In this document: positions 35,504-45,324 of the stretch, in pieces
Numbering within the stretch: the first letter of the stretch is position 1
Layout of the letters: every line of letters begins with the position of its first letter
Assembly: GCA_903863885.1 (NCBI GenBank)
Contig: CAIPEB010000753.1
Location: 1 to 63,883, forward strand
Reading direction: 5' to 3'
Origin: an uncultured Planctomycetaceae bacterium
GTDB taxonomy: Bacteria > Planctomycetota > Planctomycetia > Pirellulales > Pirellulaceae
DNA length: 63,883 nt
Notes under the pieces: model-generated
Database searches by the model: none
The model's input: only the letters and a program-made list of their open reading frames with translations
What the model was told of the DNA's origin: nothing
Position numbers and translations under genes: made by a program

Positions 35504-36817
35504 CTACTTCTTCTTGAGAGCGTCGAGATACTCCTGCCAGAGGGAGTCGAGGTCTTTTCCGACCAGATCGCGCCAGATCGAATCGCGATAACGCCCTTCG
35601 CGCAACGCCGCATTGAGCTTCTCGACCAGCTCCGGATCGTGGCGTTCCGTCGCATAGTCGAGCAGCGCGGCCGCGGTACGGTAGCCGTCGGTATACCGGG
35701 CTCGAGACGGATCCGGTCGAGGACGCGCTGATGCCGGCTCGAACTTGAACCAGCGGACGTAATCTGCGATTCCTTCCACCAGCCATCCGGGCCTCTGGCC
35801 ACCGCCCCTCGCGCCGCGATAACGCTGTACGACATGCGCCAGTTCATGAATGACGGCGCCTGTCGCTTCGCCATCCAGATTCCGCTCGAACCATGGCCCC
35901 GCGCAGGCCACGCGAGTCCCGACGGTCCCGGCAACACCTTCCATGTCTTTCTTGAAGGTCACGGTGAGGCTTCGCGGCGGCACGTACCCGTCACTGGCCA
36001 GCATCTCGGCGATGATCGGATACCATTTCTCACACGCCGGCCGCAGCTTGCCGTCAATCCATGGTTTCAACTGCGGCATTTCGTCGGAGTTGATCGTGAT
36101 GGCGACCTTGCGAGGATCGAAAGGCACCGCTGCATGCTGCTTGCCATCCTCGACATCTATTTCGCTGTAGAACGTATTGCCGAAGATGTCGCCCGGATTG
36201 ACCGGCGAAATATCGAACAGCAAATAGCGATACGACCCGATGGACGTCCCGCCAGCGCGGGCGATGCTCGCGCCATACTGGCCGCCCGGCTTTTCCCCCT
36301 CGGTTCGAGTGTCCACCGCGGCGATGAACTTCCAACCGGCGCGTTCCGGATTCTCATCGAGCGTAACGTCCGGCTTCGGATCGAGCGGCATCTTGTCGCG
36401 CGCAAACACCTTGTAAACCTGCGGCCCGCGCCCTCCGGCATGCCACGAATAACTGGAGATCCGGAGGATCGGAGTTTCTTCTCCGAGATCCATAACGACG
36501 CGCCCGCCTTTGTTCCCAACACCGAGGAAGAAGTTCGAGCCCGGTTCATCGCGATTAGCTGGGAGCTTGCCGTCCACCAGCGCGAAGACCTCGGCCCCCG
36601 CCGGATCTTCTTCACCACGCGAGAGCATCACCTGCGCATTCGTCGCAGCATCCTGATTCGAAGGCCGTGAAATACGATCGAAAGCGAAATCGGCCGTAGC
36701 TCGATCGGCGTCCCTGCGCTCCCACTGCACTTCGATTTCGGCAGCGCGGACCGCTGCGGTAAGAATCACAACCGCCAGAGTTGCGGCAACAATTTGTCGG
36801 CAATAATTGATTTTCAT
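35504..36817 (-). CDS. Secreted basic-secretory-protein-type metallopeptidase
   Basis: A 437-residue exported protein (signal peptide NYCRQIVAATLAVVILTAAVRA). The first half (about 40-215) looks like a beta-sandwich, possibly discoidin-like. The second half matches the basic secretory protein family, a zinc-peptidase-like group related to plant defence proteins, with HELAHVVQ (HExxH) and then GWLVEGIADYVRWF, where the later acidic residue completes zinc binding. Substrate is unknown. It ends in lysines (LKKK). Divergent from the TIM-barrel gene 106 bases away. Confidence 0.78.
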   Translation of the reverse strand: MKINYCRQIVAATLAVVILTAAVRAAEIEVQWERRDADRATADFAFDRISRPSNQDAATNAQVMLSRGEEDPAGAEVFALVDGKLPANRDEPGSNFFLGVGNKGGRVVMDLGEETPILRISSYSWHAGGRGPQVYKVFARDKMPLDPKPDVTLDENPERAGWKFIAAVDTRTEGEKPGGQYGASIARAGGTSIGSYRYLLFDISPVNPGDIFGNTFYSEIDVEDGKQHAAVPFDPRKVAITINSDEMPQLKPWIDGKLRPACEKWYPIIAEMLASDGYVPPRSLTVTFKKDMEGVAGTVGTRVACAGPWFERNLDGEATGAVIHELAHVVQRYRGARGGGQRPGWLVEGIADYVRWFKFEPASARPRPDPSRARYTDGYRTAAALLDYATERHDPELVEKLNAALREGRYRDSIWRDLVGKDLDSLWQEYLDALKKK

Positions 36818-36923
36818 GTCCAGACCGTGTGCGAGACCGACTCGAATGTTCTACGATACGAGCCGCGAGGTTTGTTGTTCAGCACCGTGGTGCATTGTTG
36901 TCTTCCCGCTGGAGCTTGTCACG

Positions 36924-37805
36924 ATGAGAACCGCCCCATTGATGACTTCGTTGTTGCTGCTGCTGGCTCTTAACGCTCAGTTCCCCGCAAGATCTCTTGC
37001 CGCGGAAAACAAGGAAACGAAGAGCGTCTTTGCGAAAGACAACCTCGTGGTCTGGTGCATTGTGCCCTTCGACAAAGCCAAGCGAGGTCCGAAGGATCGC
37101 GCGGAGTTGCTGCAACAATTCGGCATCACCAAATTCGCCTACGACTGGCGGGACGAACACGTGCCGACTTTTGAAGATGAGATTCTGCAACTGAAGCAGC
37201 GGAACATCGAATTCTTCGCGTTCTGGGCCTTCCATCCCCAGATCGTGCCGTTGATCCGCAAGCACGGCATTCATCCGCAATTCTGGCTCACGGTCCCCAG
37301 CCCCGAGGGCAACACCGAAGAAGCCAAAGTCGCGGCCGCCGGCGAGGCACTGCTGCCCATCGTGAAGCAGGCGAAAGAACTCGGCTGCAAAGTGGGTCTC
37401 TACAACCACGGAGGCTGGGGCGGCGAGCCGGCCACCATGGTGGCGGTCACGAAATGGCTGCGTGAAAAGGCCGGCACCGCGGATGTTGGCATCGCGTACA
37501 ACCTCCACCATGGCCACGAACATATAAAGGACTTCCCCGAAGTTCTGGCGGCGATGAAACCTTATCTGCTGTGCATCAACCTGAACGGCATGAATGACAA
37601 CGCGAATCCCAAGATCCTGCCGATCGGAGACGGCCAGCACGAGCGCGCCATGATGGAGGCCATCAAGCGATCCGGCTACAACGGCCCGATCGGCATTCTC
37701 GGGCACCGCGAAGAACTCGATGCCGCCGAGAGCGTGAAGCTGAACCTGCTGGGGATGAAGAAGGTCCTCGAGCAGATGGGCGACGAAGCGGCCAAGACCT
37801 ACTGA
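36924..37805 (+). CDS. Secreted TIM-barrel protein, isomerase/epimerase-like
   Basis: A 293-residue protein. ATG 36924 opens a signal peptide (LMTSLLLLLALNAQFPARSLA) with GGAG about 10 bases upstream. The repeating strand-helix pattern (FAYDWRDEHVPTFEDEI, CKVGLYNHGGWGG, IAYNLHHGHEHIKDFPEVL, YLLCINLNGMND, PIGILGHRE) fits the sugar-phosphate isomerase/AP-endonuclease-like barrel, with His and Glu/Asp residues that could bind a metal. Exact reaction is unknown. The role may parallel the Tat-exported barrel at 6752, but the leader here is of the Sec kind. Confidence 0.72.
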   Translation: MRTAPLMTSLLLLLALNAQFPARSLAAENKETKSVFAKDNLVVWCIVPFDKAKRGPKDRAELLQQFGITKFAYDWRDEHVPTFEDEILQLKQRNIEFFAFWAFHPQIVPLIRKHGIHPQFWLTVPSPEGNTEEAKVAAAGEALLPIVKQAKELGCKVGLYNHGGWGGEPATMVAVTKWLREKAGTADVGIAYNLHHGHEHIKDFPEVLAAMKPYLLCINLNGMNDNANPKILPIGDGQHERAMMEAIKRSGYNGPIGILGHREELDAAESVKLNLLGMKKVLEQMGDEAAKTY

Positions 37806-37841
37806 TAATCGAAAGACCGCAGCGTCCTGCGACTTGCGCTT

Positions 37842-39752
37842 TCAGCGATTCGCCCGAGCGTGAACGCCGTCTGCGATGGCGGCCAGCGCGTCGCCGGCCG
37901 GACTTCCGTCGGCAACCGTCGACTCGTTGAACATCCGCACAACAACAGGCAGGATCACGTCGAGCGAAGCCGGTTGCCTCTCGGCCGCCGATCGAAGAAA
38001 GCGGCAGGTGGTTGATCGCCGCGGGAGATCCGCGTAGCTCAGCAACGGCATTAACGGCAACGCTGCTGCCCGAGTATCGTCCGCATGTTTGCAGGCGACG
38101 TGACACAGAGCCTCGGCAAAGATCACTTTTTCTCGCACCTTCGCCGCTTCACACATCCGTACCAACTCAGGCACGGCGTCTCGCGCTGCAGCGATATCGG
38201 CATCGGCTGTCCTCCGAATGGCCGATAACACCTCCGGCGTGGAATGGGGATCAGGAGCTTTGAGCATCGACACAAGCAGAGGCATCACCGTCTTGGCTTG
38301 GGTTGAATCTATTTCTGCGGCCCAGGACATTGCCGACGCCGCGGCAGTCTGCACTTCCCATCCCGAATCTTCGACGCTCGCGGCAAGCAGCTTGACCACC
38401 GCTGCGGGATAAGTCTTGTCCGGTTTCCAAACGGGATCATTTAGCATCCGCCGGTGCTCGACCAAATTCAGCGAGTAAATCGCCGTTGCCTTCACGCCCG
38501 GGTTGCCGTTCTTCAACAGACGATCCAGCGCCGCAGTCGTGCGCTCGTAACCCAACCCCTGTTGCACAATCGCATTGGTGACCCAGCGAAGTTGGTTGGC
38601 CTGCGATTGCTCGAGAGGCCCCTCGGCAGGCACTGACGAAAACACGTCCAGCGATCCGATGAGTTCAGCAACTGCCTCCCGAGACAGTGCCGACTTCGCG
38701 AACGATTCAAGCGATGGCCGGTCCTGCCGCGGGGACTGCCTGGCGAGTTCGAGGAATTCGGCGCAAGTCAGTTCGCGAACAGGACTGGTCGCAGGCACCG
38801 GACCGGGTGCCCGCGGCGCTGCAGGCGAACTTGAGTCGGCACGGGGAAATTCGTGGTCCGCGAGAGCCCGGCAGTAAACCTGGACTAACTCGTCGCTCCG
38901 TTGCGAAGGCCATCCGCTGACTCGCTCGATCGTCTCAATTGTCCCCGCGAGCGAATCACTCCAAGGCGACTGGCTGTCCCACAGACGGGTTTCTGTGACT
39001 CCGCCCCTGCCCACAGCCCGAACACCGCACTTATTGAGCATGTCTCGAGCGGCTTTTCCGGTGCCCGCATCGATTTTCACGCAGATGCTCGCGAGATTCG
39101 ACAGGCTCTTCAGCCGCGCAACGCCGACGGACGTGATCTGCGACTCGCTGAGACACAGATCTTGAAGGTGCACGAGGTTTGCAAGCGCGCCGAGGTCGGC
39201 GTCTTTGACGCGGGTTCCGCTGAGATCCAACCGGACAAGCGCTGGTTGCGGACCGAGATTCCTGATTCCGGCAACAGTAATCCTCGTCTTCGACAGACTC
39301 AGTTCTTTTAGCGAACGCAATCCGGCAAGGGCCGAGAGATCTTCGTCCGTGACCATCGTGCGATCCAACCGGAGCTTCTCAAGCTCCGCCACCCGCGCAA
39401 GCGGCGACAGTCCTCCCGAACCTACCTTTGTCGCCGTCAGATCAAGTTGCTTGATTCCGTAGAGGTCCGCAAGACAGCAAATGTCTCTGTTTGCCGCTTT
39501 GGTTCCCCGGAGGTCAACCCCTTGAACGGTCCGAGGGATGACTCTCCTGGTCCATTCGGGAAGCACCTCCTGCACGTCGTACGCATACGAAATGCGTCCT
39601 CTTAATGTCTCGACGTGCTGGATCGCCCGCGATTGACGCCAGACTCGCCACAACGACACGAGCATCGGCCCGCCACAGATGGCTAAGACAACCAACAGCA
39701 CGACGAGTCGATACCGTCCCGTGCTCCGCGTGGCCTGCTTGTCTTTGGCCAT
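37842..39752 (-). CDS. Membrane-anchored LRR plus HEAT-repeat protein
   Basis: A 636-residue protein with one N-terminal membrane helix (about 14-36). Residues about 75-230 contain leucine-rich repeats of about 24 residues (IKQLDLTATKVGSGGLSPLA, LEKLRLDRTMVTDEDLSALA, LKELSLSKTRITVAGI, LVRLDLSGTRVKDADLGALA). A linker follows, then alpha-helical HEAT/ARM-like repeats (about 370-625). No catalytic motif is visible; both parts are protein-binding scaffolds. It is the last gene of the minus-strand run that starts with the PQQ propeller. Confidence 0.75.
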   Translation of the reverse strand: MAKDKQATRSTGRYRLVVLLVVLAICGGPMLVSLWRVWRQSRAIQHVETLRGRISYAYDVQEVLPEWTRRVIPRTVQGVDLRGTKAANRDICCLADLYGIKQLDLTATKVGSGGLSPLARVAELEKLRLDRTMVTDEDLSALAGLRSLKELSLSKTRITVAGIRNLGPQPALVRLDLSGTRVKDADLGALANLVHLQDLCLSESQITSVGVARLKSLSNLASICVKIDAGTGKAARDMLNKCGVRAVGRGGVTETRLWDSQSPWSDSLAGTIETIERVSGWPSQRSDELVQVYCRALADHEFPRADSSSPAAPRAPGPVPATSPVRELTCAEFLELARQSPRQDRPSLESFAKSALSREAVAELIGSLDVFSSVPAEGPLEQSQANQLRWVTNAIVQQGLGYERTTAALDRLLKNGNPGVKATAIYSLNLVEHRRMLNDPVWKPDKTYPAAVVKLLAASVEDSGWEVQTAAASAMSWAAEIDSTQAKTVMPLLVSMLKAPDPHSTPEVLSAIRRTADADIAAARDAVPELVRMCEAAKVREKVIFAEALCHVACKHADDTRAAALPLMPLLSYADLPRRSTTCRFLRSAAERQPASLDVILPVVVRMFNESTVADGSPAGDALAAIADGVHARANR

Positions 39753-39825
39753 TGCATCAGCCCCCCAGATCCGCCCGATACGCTGCAGCGAGATCTCGTC
39801 TTCTTGCCGCGCGCCCTGCCCAGAC

Positions 39826-41724
39826 TCAGTGCTGAGGTGCCTCGTACGCCGTGGGGTTCCGCAGCATCTTTTGCGTGCGGTTCCGCACTTCTGTGCAGAT
39901 GTCGGTCAACTCCGGGTGCTGCGCCATCGCAATTCCGGCTCTCTGCCGGAGCGTCTTAACGATTGTGCGACATGCAGCGACCAGTCCATCCTGCGCGCCT
40001 CCGATAGAAGTGAACACGTTCATCTGCGCTTCGCATTTCGTGAACGCATCTTTCTCCGAGTACGTCAGCAGTTCCTTGCGGAATCTGTCCGCGGTTTCTT
40101 GAGCAAACTCCGGAGTATGAATGGCCTGCCGCTTCGACTCAAAGTACTGATCTGTGCGTTTCGTGATCGCCAGCAGTTCGTCGCAGAACTTTGCGCACGC
40201 GGGATCGCGTTTCTTCTGTTCTTCGAGATAACCGGCCATTTCGCGGCTGAAGACAACATATTGGTCGATCCGCTCGCGCACGTTGCGAATGAAAGACACG
40301 GCCATTGTGAGATGTTCGTCGATCGCGGGCGCCCGCTGAAGCTGCGTGTTCTCTTTGTAGATCGCGTTGATCACGTCCCGCGCGTAGCATGTCGCGACAC
40401 CTCGCGAGTTTCTCTTCTGCCCTTCGAGGTCCAGAATGTACTCGCACGGCCCGACGCCGAGCGTCATGCGCACCAGATCAACGACGGTCAACTTCTCCAA
40501 CGGCGTCACGAACGGCATCTGCTTGACGCGATCCAGCGGATAGACAATCGCGGGTCCGTCGAAGTTGCATACCTCGCCTCCCTCGACGTACCGACGTGCC
40601 TTGAGAGGCTGCATGAATGCACGTCCGACATTGTCGATCCAGCAAGGGTAGGAAAAGCTGCCGAGCACCGGGTTCCACCGCCGTCGGCCCGGTTTGTTCC
40701 AATCCCTGTCGCCGAACTCGCCGCCGAACCGCTGGCCCTGCGACGAGTCCTCGCCAAACCAGTTCTGCATCACGTACTTGCCCTCGGGATGCTGCAACAA
40801 CATCTGCCAGCTGTCGGTCATTCCGTCCGCCGCGCTGAAGTCCACTCGCCAGAGCGCCTGGTACGGAGCATGCCAGTTCATTTCGATGACCTTGTCGGCG
40901 TCGTTCAAGGTCACACCGCGCTCGTGCCAGATTTCCTTGTCCGCAAGGACGGCGACCCAGATATTCGGTTCCTTGCCGTAAGAAATGTCCACCGACTCGA
41001 TCTGCCGCGGACTGTTCTGCGCCAACGATACGCGAATGTCGTTGTCCCGATTCTGAGCGACGGTCATCAGGATCGCGTCCCCGCCGCCGATCATCTGCAG
41101 AAGGAAATTCTCGGCCGGGATCTGGGCTTGCGAGACGCCAAGTTGTTCGGCGTCGAGAACCATGTCGTCGCCGAAGAAATCCGGCAGCACCGCGAAGCGG
41201 CAGGGCGACTTGACCGTCAGCTTCGTGACGCCCTTGCCCGCAGTCGTTTTGACAAACGCCGCGCCGGCCGCCAATTCGAAGGAAATGTGACACGCCTGCC
41301 CGTCCGCGGTGACGCACTCTGCATCGACCACCACGGACGCCGACGTGTTTTCATGGATTGCCACCCTCCTCATTTTCAGATCCGATTGCTCCCGACAAAC
41401 CGGTCGCAATAGCGCGCACAGCGACAGTTCTTGCGTCTGCCGGGAATAGACCGCCAGTTCCGGCACATCCTTCGACAGGACGGCGGCGATTTTGTCGTTC
41501 GTCAACACGGCCGTCCCCTGAAAGACGTGCGACGTATTGTCTTCCTCGATGCGGTTCCAGCCCGCCCTTTCGGAAAGCCCAGCAGCGGTCAATGGTACAG
41601 CGCTCGCCGCTGGCGCGTCGTACAGACACGCGGAAGGATCCGCCGCGACTCCGATGGATGCGATCGCACCGAGCAGCGTCGCTGACAACATGCCCAAACA
41701 TCGTGCCAGATCGTCGCGCACCAT
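39826..41724 (-). CDS. Secreted protein of unknown function next to GH2
   Basis: A 632-residue protein with a signal peptide (LGMLSATLLGAIASIGVAA). ATG 41724 has GGGAGG 7 bases upstream. The first 430 residues are beta-rich with aromatic clusters (FGEDSSQGQRFGGEFGDRDW, SFSYPCWIDNVGRAFMQPL) that look like a carbohydrate enzyme or binding domain; the last 200 residues are helical and charged. No family recognised. It follows the GH2 gene by 26 bases, so it is co-expressed and probably acts on the same glycan. Confidence 0.65.
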   Translation of the reverse strand: MVRDDLARCLGMLSATLLGAIASIGVAADPSACLYDAPAASAVPLTAAGLSERAGWNRIEEDNTSHVFQGTAVLTNDKIAAVLSKDVPELAVYSRQTQELSLCALLRPVCREQSDLKMRRVAIHENTSASVVVDAECVTADGQACHISFELAAGAAFVKTTAGKGVTKLTVKSPCRFAVLPDFFGDDMVLDAEQLGVSQAQIPAENFLLQMIGGGDAILMTVAQNRDNDIRVSLAQNSPRQIESVDISYGKEPNIWVAVLADKEIWHERGVTLNDADKVIEMNWHAPYQALWRVDFSAADGMTDSWQMLLQHPEGKYVMQNWFGEDSSQGQRFGGEFGDRDWNKPGRRRWNPVLGSFSYPCWIDNVGRAFMQPLKARRYVEGGEVCNFDGPAIVYPLDRVKQMPFVTPLEKLTVVDLVRMTLGVGPCEYILDLEGQKRNSRGVATCYARDVINAIYKENTQLQRAPAIDEHLTMAVSFIRNVRERIDQYVVFSREMAGYLEEQKKRDPACAKFCDELLAITKRTDQYFESKRQAIHTPEFAQETADRFRKELLTYSEKDAFTKCEAQMNVFTSIGGAQDGLVAACRTIVKTLRQRAGIAMAQHPELTDICTEVRNRTQKMLRNPTAYEAPQH

Positions 41725-41750
41725 CGCTGAACCTCCCTTGCATATCGTCG

Positions 41751-44700
41751 TCAGTTCTTAAGTCGCAGGGCCTTCAATTGCGAATAGAAATCCGCGGGCA
41801 ATTCGGCGGGCGGCTGTGCGATATCCCGGGCTGCATCGAGAAGCATGTTCCGCAGAATTCGATCAGCGGCCGGATGATGGCCAAGGTTGTCTCGGATGTG
41901 CAGCGTGCTCAACACCACCCGGCCCGCTCCGAGTGGATACACGGCAAGCATCAGCCCGGACGAGTAATCCTGCGACGCTTTGATTGCGCCGCAGATTGCT
42001 TGCGAAGGCGGATCCTGGCCGATGAATAGCTGGTCCGGAATGATCTCGCGATAGTAGTCGTAATCCATCAGTCCGCCGGCCGGCATCCCGTCAAAGATCG
42101 GATGCCGCTTTGCCCACTCATCTTTCAGGTACAGCCATCCGTAGATCGGTGTCAGCGCACCCTGGTTCTGCAGCGGCAGCCAGGCGGTTGGCTGATTCGG
42201 CGCCGCAAAAATCTCAGGACACAGAAACACGACGACGGAACCTCGCGCAATGCGCGGCGCCAGCGCCGCAAAGGCCGCTGCTCCGCCGGGAGCAGGCGGC
42301 GCATTCCCGGCCAGAATCACTTCGCGCGCGATGGCATCATCGCTCTTGCGACACGGGATGTGCTGGGCTTCCAGCCATTTGGCCAGCACCGGGTCGTCGC
42401 CCCACAGCGTGACCGGTCCCGGAACCGGCGGCATCTGCGACGGATCGGTGACAAAGAACCTTGCACTTCCGCCCGCCGGCGAACCTCCTCGCAACAGCGA
42501 CGCCGTGAAACGGTATTCGCCCTGCGGGCCGTCAACTGCCACGTCTTCGGCAAAGACATGCTTCGCAAAGGGCGGTTCTCCTTCGTCGATTGTGACGCTC
42601 GCCGTTCGTTCGAGAACGACGGTATTCGCAGGTCCGACAACCTGCAGCCGCACCGGATAAGTTCCGGGAGGCAGCGCGTCTTCGTTGGCCAACACTGCTT
42701 CCAGACGGAATCGGCCGCCTCGGTAGCCGTGCGTGGGTTCAGCAAACAGGCACCAGCGCAGCGGAGCCCAGGCGTCGTAGAGCGCATCCATGGTCCCCGG
42801 CTTCAACTCGCGGAAGATCGTCGTCAGGCCTTCGCCGCACATGACGTGGTCGATCGCGCCGGTCAGACTGTGCCCGACGATATTCGCATTGCTTCGAATC
42901 GCATTCAGTCCAAGGGTTCTCTGCGACGCCATCTTGCTCAGACTCTCTGCAAAGAAATCCTGCGGGCGAGGATAGATTTCATCCAGTCGCCATTGGCGAT
43001 AGTCCCGCTCGAATCGAGCCAGCTTGTCCGCGAAGAATGCGGCGTCCTCGAATTGCTCGCCCTTGCGCTGCTCGAAATTCCTTACGGCGCGCCACAGATC
43101 CACTGCGCTGCCGATTCCGTACTCCGAAAGGAAGACGGGGGTCGACTGCCCGTTCAGCGTCCGCAAGGAAGAGACAATCTCGGCCGTGTGAGGGACCCGG
43201 GGATACACGTGCCGATCACTGACAAGATCTTCCCATCGCGGCGAACCGGGATTACTCAGGCTGCCATTCTCCAGCGATTCGTTTTCCGGTTGTCCGTAGG
43301 GCTGAAACGTACTCGCAACCGGCGCGGGTCCCGGCGTCATCTGGCCGAAACTCCACACGCCGTTCGGATTGGACTCGCGCGAATAGTCCGCCGTCGCATC
43401 GTAGACGGTCCCATCCTCGGCGCGGATCACAACCGATAACCCGGTCGTGTCGCCACCGTAACTTCCATTGCCCGAACCCACGACAAAATCGAGCTTTGCC
43501 TGGGCTTCCACTTCCAGCGTCTTGGACCACTGGGCTTCATTTCCGGAACCTTCGAGATTCAATTTGGCCTGGAATAGAGACTCGCCGTTGCGCAGCACGT
43601 GCACATCGGTCGTGGTTCGTTCCGCAAACCCCGTGAACGATGCGGTCACGCTGTAACGTCCCGCGCGCGGCGCAATCCAGCGCACGGCGCTGTATTCGTT
43701 CAGCGGTCCCGGATGGAATGCGAGCTTCCCGGGCGGCCACGTAATTCCCAGCGCACGCACGACTGCCGAACTGACACTGATCCCCACCCACGGTTCGCGC
43801 GGATTGACACGAGGCCAGGTCGCAATGCCCGCCACAGTTCCGATTCCTGTGCGGCTCGGCAGATCGAATCGCCCGCTGTTGAGCATCACCAGCCGCGTGG
43901 AATCGAGCTTTCGCACCAACGGCAGCATGCTGACCGCATGGCGGAATGCGGCGCCTTCCGGAGCTTCGTTCAACAGCCCCCAGATCACGACGCTGGGATG
44001 ATTCCGATCGCGGCGAATCAGTTCGCTCACATTCGAGTCAAACCGCGCCGCCATTTGAGGCGAGTCGGAAATGGGCTGCGATGCGTACGATTCCTGGTAG
44101 ACCATCAGCCCGATCTCGTCGCAGCAATCCAACTGCTCGCGCAGTGCGCCACCCCAGATGAACCGGACCATGTTAAAGCCCATCGCCTTGAGATTGATCA
44201 GGTCGCGCCGCACGAGATCCGGGTCGTCCGGCATCTGCTGGCCGAGGGGAAAATGGTTGCAGGTATGGGTGGACCGCACGTAGATGCGGCGGCCGTTCAA
44301 CCGGAAATAGCCGTTCTCGAAACGGAAATCGCGAAAGCCGAATCTGGCGGACTGCTCGTCGAGTCCCGCGAGATCGCTCTCGACGCGAACGGTCAATCGG
44401 TACAAGGCCGGATCCGCAGGCGACCAGAGGCGAGGCTCGGGCACCTTCAGTTCGACGACCGCGCTGTTAGATCCCGACGCCAACTCTTGATTCTGTTTCA
44501 GCACGGCCACGGTGTTTCCGCTGGAACCGCCGGCGACCGTCCAGACCAGCGTCGCCTTCCTCGCGGCGGGCGACGCGTTGCAGAGTTGTGCCTCGACCCG
44601 AACCGTCCCGGTTCTCCAGTCCGGTGCGACATAGAGGTCTTGAGCATAAACGGCCGGCACATGCCGCAATTCGACGTGCCCGCAGATCCCGCCGTAGTTG

Positions 44701-45284
44701 AAAGATGCGCCCGCGCTGTAAGGCAGAACCTTTGCCCGCCGCGCCGTCTGGTTCAACGAAATGCCGTCGATCGGTTCATGTGTCGGGTTCAACACCCGCA
44801 CGGCCAGCAGGTTTTCGCCCTCTTTCAAGGCGGAAGTCACATCCAGTTCAAACGGGGTCTCGCCCCCTTCATGACGGCCCACGGCGGCACCGTTGAGCCA
44901 CACCTCCGCGAGATAGTCCACGGACTCGAACTTCAGCAGCGACCTTCCCTGGGGAAACGGATTCGCGCCGGCAGGGAACTTGTGCCAGTACCACGCCACA
45001 CCGTAATAACCGGGAAAAGGCCCCTGAATAATCCAGGGCACCTTTGTGGCTTTCGCATCGGGCCGCGGACCGTCCTGCCATTTCTCGTTGCGCCCGACAT
45101 TGTGCGGATCGGTCGCCAGTTGCCAGTCGGCCGAATCCAACGACACGACAGTCGCGACCGGTTCGGCCGCGGCGCAAGAACTTGGAAACGTCGTTTGCAG
45201 CACGCCCGCGGCAGTGCACAGCAACGACACAACGGGCGCAACAAGCCGCGCCATTGCGACACGACGGCATCTCGAGATTCTCAT
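41751..45284 (-). CDS. Family GH2 glycoside hydrolase with inserted domain
   Basis: A secreted protein of about 1177 residues; ATG 45284 gives a basic n-region and signal peptide (LVAPVVSLLCTAAGVL); ATG 45254 is an alternative. Domain order: sugar-binding jelly roll (VDYLAEVWLNGAAVGRHEGG), Ig-like domain, TIM barrel (VRSTHTCNHFPLGQQMPD, GFNMVRFIWGG). The acid/base is Glu440 in WGLLNEAP and the probable nucleophile Glu721 in VFLSEYGIGSA. The 280-residue gap between them is far above the roughly 75-120 usual in GH2 and contains a beta-sandwich-like stretch (about 480-620). Likely beta-galactosidase/glucuronidase class; substrate unproven. Confidence 0.8.
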   Translation of the reverse strand: MRISRCRRVAMARLVAPVVSLLCTAAGVLQTTFPSSCAAAEPVATVVSLDSADWQLATDPHNVGRNEKWQDGPRPDAKATKVPWIIQGPFPGYYGVAWYWHKFPAGANPFPQGRSLLKFESVDYLAEVWLNGAAVGRHEGGETPFELDVTSALKEGENLLAVRVLNPTHEPIDGISLNQTARRAKVLPYSAGASFNYGGICGHVELRHVPAVYAQDLYVAPDWRTGTVRVEAQLCNASPAARKATLVWTVAGGSSGNTVAVLKQNQELASGSNSAVVELKVPEPRLWSPADPALYRLTVRVESDLAGLDEQSARFGFRDFRFENGYFRLNGRRIYVRSTHTCNHFPLGQQMPDDPDLVRRDLINLKAMGFNMVRFIWGGALREQLDCCDEIGLMVYQESYASQPISDSPQMAARFDSNVSELIRRDRNHPSVVIWGLLNEAPEGAAFRHAVSMLPLVRKLDSTRLVMLNSGRFDLPSRTGIGTVAGIATWPRVNPREPWVGISVSSAVVRALGITWPPGKLAFHPGPLNEYSAVRWIAPRAGRYSVTASFTGFAERTTTDVHVLRNGESLFQAKLNLEGSGNEAQWSKTLEVEAQAKLDFVVGSGNGSYGGDTTGLSVVIRAEDGTVYDATADYSRESNPNGVWSFGQMTPGPAPVASTFQPYGQPENESLENGSLSNPGSPRWEDLVSDRHVYPRVPHTAEIVSSLRTLNGQSTPVFLSEYGIGSAVDLWRAVRNFEQRKGEQFEDAAFFADKLARFERDYRQWRLDEIYPRPQDFFAESLSKMASQRTLGLNAIRSNANIVGHSLTGAIDHVMCGEGLTTIFRELKPGTMDALYDAWAPLRWCLFAEPTHGYRGGRFRLEAVLANEDALPPGTYPVRLQVVGPANTVVLERTASVTIDEGEPPFAKHVFAEDVAVDGPQGEYRFTASLLRGGSPAGGSARFFVTDPSQMPPVPGPVTLWGDDPVLAKWLEAQHIPCRKSDDAIAREVILAGNAPPAPGGAAAFAALAPRIARGSVVVFLCPEIFAAPNQPTAWLPLQNQGALTPIYGWLYLKDEWAKRHPIFDGMPAGGLMDYDYYREIIPDQLFIGQDPPSQAICGAIKASQDYSSGLMLAVYPLGAGRVVLSTLHIRDNLGHHPAADRILRNMLLDAARDIAQPPAELPADFYSQLKALRLKN

Positions 45285-45324
45285 GGCTGGTGGGGTCCAA
45301 TTCGCGGAGGGATCTATTTGTGAT

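Noticed and set aside
43599-45323. 574-codon open frame antisense to the GH2 gene
   Set aside because: Overlaps a protein with intact catalytic glutamates; the antisense translation is Arg/Pro/His-rich and has no family features.
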